The translations under genes and the position numbers were made by a program. Of a stretch of 64,000 nt of DNA, positions 62,472 through 64,000 are shown piece after piece; position 1 is the stretch's first letter; every line of letters starts with the position of its first letter. Under the pieces are notes generated by a model. That model did not search any database. It was not told the DNA's origin and was given only the letters and a program-made list of their open reading frames with translations. This DNA comes from Propionibacteriaceae bacterium UBA7704 (GTDB taxonomy: Bacteria; Actinomycetota; Actinomycetes; Propionibacteriales; Propionibacteriaceae), in NCBI GenBank assembly GCA_002482525.1, contig DLGC01000005.1:1-64000 (forward strand), written 5' to 3'.

Positions 62472-64000
62472 AGTGATCCTCGCGCAAGATCCTCACCGCG
62501 GCGCATCGCCAGTGCCGTGTGGAGGTGATCCAGGCCTGGTCGGTCGGCGCCGGCGAGATCGGCAATGGTCCAGGCGAGCCGAAGTACCTTGTCGACACCG
62601 CGGGCCGAGAGCTGCCCGGTGGCCAGTGCTTGCGTGAGGCGTTCTACACCGTCGGGCTGTGGCAACTTTTTGCGCAGCACCACCCCCGGAACCTCAGCAT
62701 TGGTCCGCCAACCCAGCTCGGCCAGTCGATGGTGTTGACGGTCCCGCGCGGCCAACACCCGTTGGGCCACCACAGCGCTGGAGTCGCCGGACACTTCACC
62801 GCCCAGTATCCCGGCCCGCACCGGACGTACCCGCTGGTGAATATCGATCCGATCCAGGATCGGCCCCGACACCCGCGAGGCGTAACGGCGCACCGCCATC
62901 GGGGCACAGCGGCAGTTCGCGCCCGGTGTATCGGCCAATCCGCACGGGCAAGGATTGGCAGCCAAGACCAGCTGAAAGCTCGCCGGGTAGACCGCCGTGG
63001 CCGAGGCCCGCGCCAGCACCACCCGACCCGACTCCAACGGCACCCGCAACGCCTCCATGACCCGAGGCGGGAACTCGGGGGCTTCATCCAGAAAGAGCAC
63101 ACCGCGGTGGGCTCGCGAAATCGCACCCGGTAGCGCCACCCCGGCACCGCCGCCCACCAGGCTGGCCAGCGAGGCGGAGTGGTGTGGGTCGGCGAACGGT
63201 GGCCGGCGGATCAGTCCGTCGTCGAGGATCTCACCACTGAGCGAGTGCACCGCCGAGACCTCCAAAGCCTCGGACTCGCTGAGATCGGGCAGCACCGAGC
63301 TCAGTCGCTGAGCCAGCAGGGTCTTGCCGACGCCGGGCGGCCCGTGCAGGTAGAGATGATGTCGACCTGCGGCGGCGACCTCCAGCGCCCACTTGGCTTC
63401 TTCTTGGCCCGCAACATCGGCCAAATCCGGCGCGGCGGCAGCATGAACCTCATTCGGCCGCGATGTGGCTGGCATCGGCTGTCCCGGTCCGCCTGCCAGG
63501 ATGTCGCCCAGATCGGCCAGATCGGCAGCCCCAAGCACCTGCAGACCCGATACCAGCGAAGCCTCCCGGAGCTGGACGGCAGGTACGACAGCGCGCTCCA
63601 ATCCCTCAGCGGCGGCGGTCAGCAGCAGCGGCAGCAGGCCGCGTACCGCCCGCACCCGTCCGTCCAGACCGAGTTCACCGAAGATGGCCAATCCCGCCAG
63701 GGCCTGCGGATCACATTTGCCTTCGGCGGCGGCCACCGCGGCCGCTATTCCCAGGTCGTAATGGGATCCGGCCTTCGGCAGCGTCGCCGGCGACAGGTTG
63801 ATCGTGACCGGCCCCGAGGGCCAGCCGACACGAGTGGTGGCCATCGCGGCCCGGCAGCGGTCCTTGGCCTCCTTCAAGGCCGTATCCGGCAGCCCGACCA
63901 TGCGGGTGCTGGGCAGCCCGGAGCCGATGGCGGCCTCGATGTCGATGACTGTGCCAGCCATCCCCACCAACGCGACACTCACCGCAGTGGCCTGACGCAT
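62468..64000 (-). CDS. comM: ComM/YifB-family Mg-chelatase-like AAA+ ATPase
   Basis: The 510-residue protein has an N-terminal Lon-protease-like fold (SVALVGMAGTVIDIEAAIGSGL; MVGLPDTALKEAKDR) and AAA+ Walker A GPPGVGKTLLAQRL. Walker B-like LFLDEAPEF and a zinc-type CPCGLADTPGANCRC group follow, then a C-terminal helical domain. ComM helicases aid branch migration in natural transformation. The ATG is the last codon before the window edge. The usual N-terminus fits here, but a few extra codons upstream cannot be excluded. Confidence 0.92.
   Translation of the reverse strand: MRQATAVSVALVGMAGTVIDIEAAIGSGLPSTRMVGLPDTALKEAKDRCRAAMATTRVGWPSGPVTINLSPATLPKAGSHYDLGIAAAVAAAEGKCDPQALAGLAIFGELGLDGRVRAVRGLLPLLLTAAAEGLERAVVPAVQLREASLVSGLQVLGAADLADLGDILAGGPGQPMPATSRPNEVHAAAAPDLADVAGQEEAKWALEVAAAGRHHLYLHGPPGVGKTLLAQRLSSVLPDLSESEALEVSAVHSLSGEILDDGLIRRPPFADPHHSASLASLVGGGAGVALPGAISRAHRGVLFLDEAPEFPPRVMEALRVPLESGRVVLARASATAVYPASFQLVLAANPCPCGLADTPGANCRCAPMAVRRYASRVSGPILDRIDIHQRVRPVRAGILGGEVSGDSSAVVAQRVLAARDRQHHRLAELGWRTNAEVPGVVLRKKLPQPDGVERLTQALATGQLSARGVDKVLRLAWTIADLAGADRPGLDHLHTALAMRRGEDLARGSL

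Overview
The window is a GC-rich actinobacterial chromosome segment, most likely from the Propionibacteriaceae. The clues are a mycothiol ligase gene (mshC), a near-complete heme gene cluster in propionibacterial style, an arginine cluster with argR embedded, an actinobacterial rRNA leader, and many genes whose -10 hexamer lies only 6-8 nt upstream of the start codon (probable leaderless mRNAs). No complete insertion sequence, prophage or CRISPR array was seen.

Layout. 1-562: 5' end of a 16S rRNA gene with leader and promoter, minus strand. 793-2462: tyrS and a small unknown gene, divergent. 2453-9121: minus-strand arginine operon argC-J-B-D-R-H plus a GNAT gene; argF and argG are absent. 9225-19990: heme genes hemA, hemE, a radical SAM/SPASM gene, hemY, hemH, a fused hemCD, hemB and hemL, with a HAD phosphatase gene on the opposite strand. 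20090-26401: minus-strand SipW-type export locus with a SipW-like signal peptidase, two intact small substrates, a decayed third substrate, a 989-residue RCC1-repeat protein and a small coupled ORF. 26759-32834: infC-rpmI-rplT-spoU-pheS-pheT translation operon with an attenuator-like leader and an AUC start for infC. 32856-36855: MerR regulator, ABC ATPase and FtsX-like permease. 36936-38077: hisE-hisG. 38261-44333: DUF559-type protein, mshC, uppP, aldo/keto reductase, methyltransferase and M20 peptidase. 44446-46578: tRNA-Leu(GAG) and a second RCC1 protein, Sec-exported. 46605-48649: pseudouridine catabolism genes. 48773-50639: a 16-bp CsoR/CstR-like palindrome in front of ccdA and a thioredoxin-rhodanese fusion. 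50664-53027: UvrA paralogue. 53065-53630: three long inverted-repeat units. 53682-60923: a seven-gene Hdr/Qmo-like redox operon with TusA and DsrE2-type sulfur carriers. 61166-64000: dprA and comM.

How the parts fit. The strongest candidate for an undescribed system is the operon at 53736-60923. It encodes a TusA-type carrier, an MvhD/FlpD-like protein, a DsrE2-like protein, an HdrA/QmoA-like flavoprotein split by a complete GltD-type NAD(P)H module, a second HdrA/QmoB-like flavoprotein, a small winged-helix-like protein and a QmoC-like membrane subunit. This is read as a possible route between NAD(P)H, sulfane sulfur on carriers and the quinone pool. No apr, sat, dsrAB or hdrB is in the window. 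The second candidate is the SipW locus, whose substrates share a cysteine pair and whose promoter region has an array of repeated inverted sites. In the heme cluster no ChdC/HemQ gene is seen, and a radical SAM gene occupies a place where the final decarboxylation could be supplied. Functions are read from sequence motifs by eye; no database search was run.
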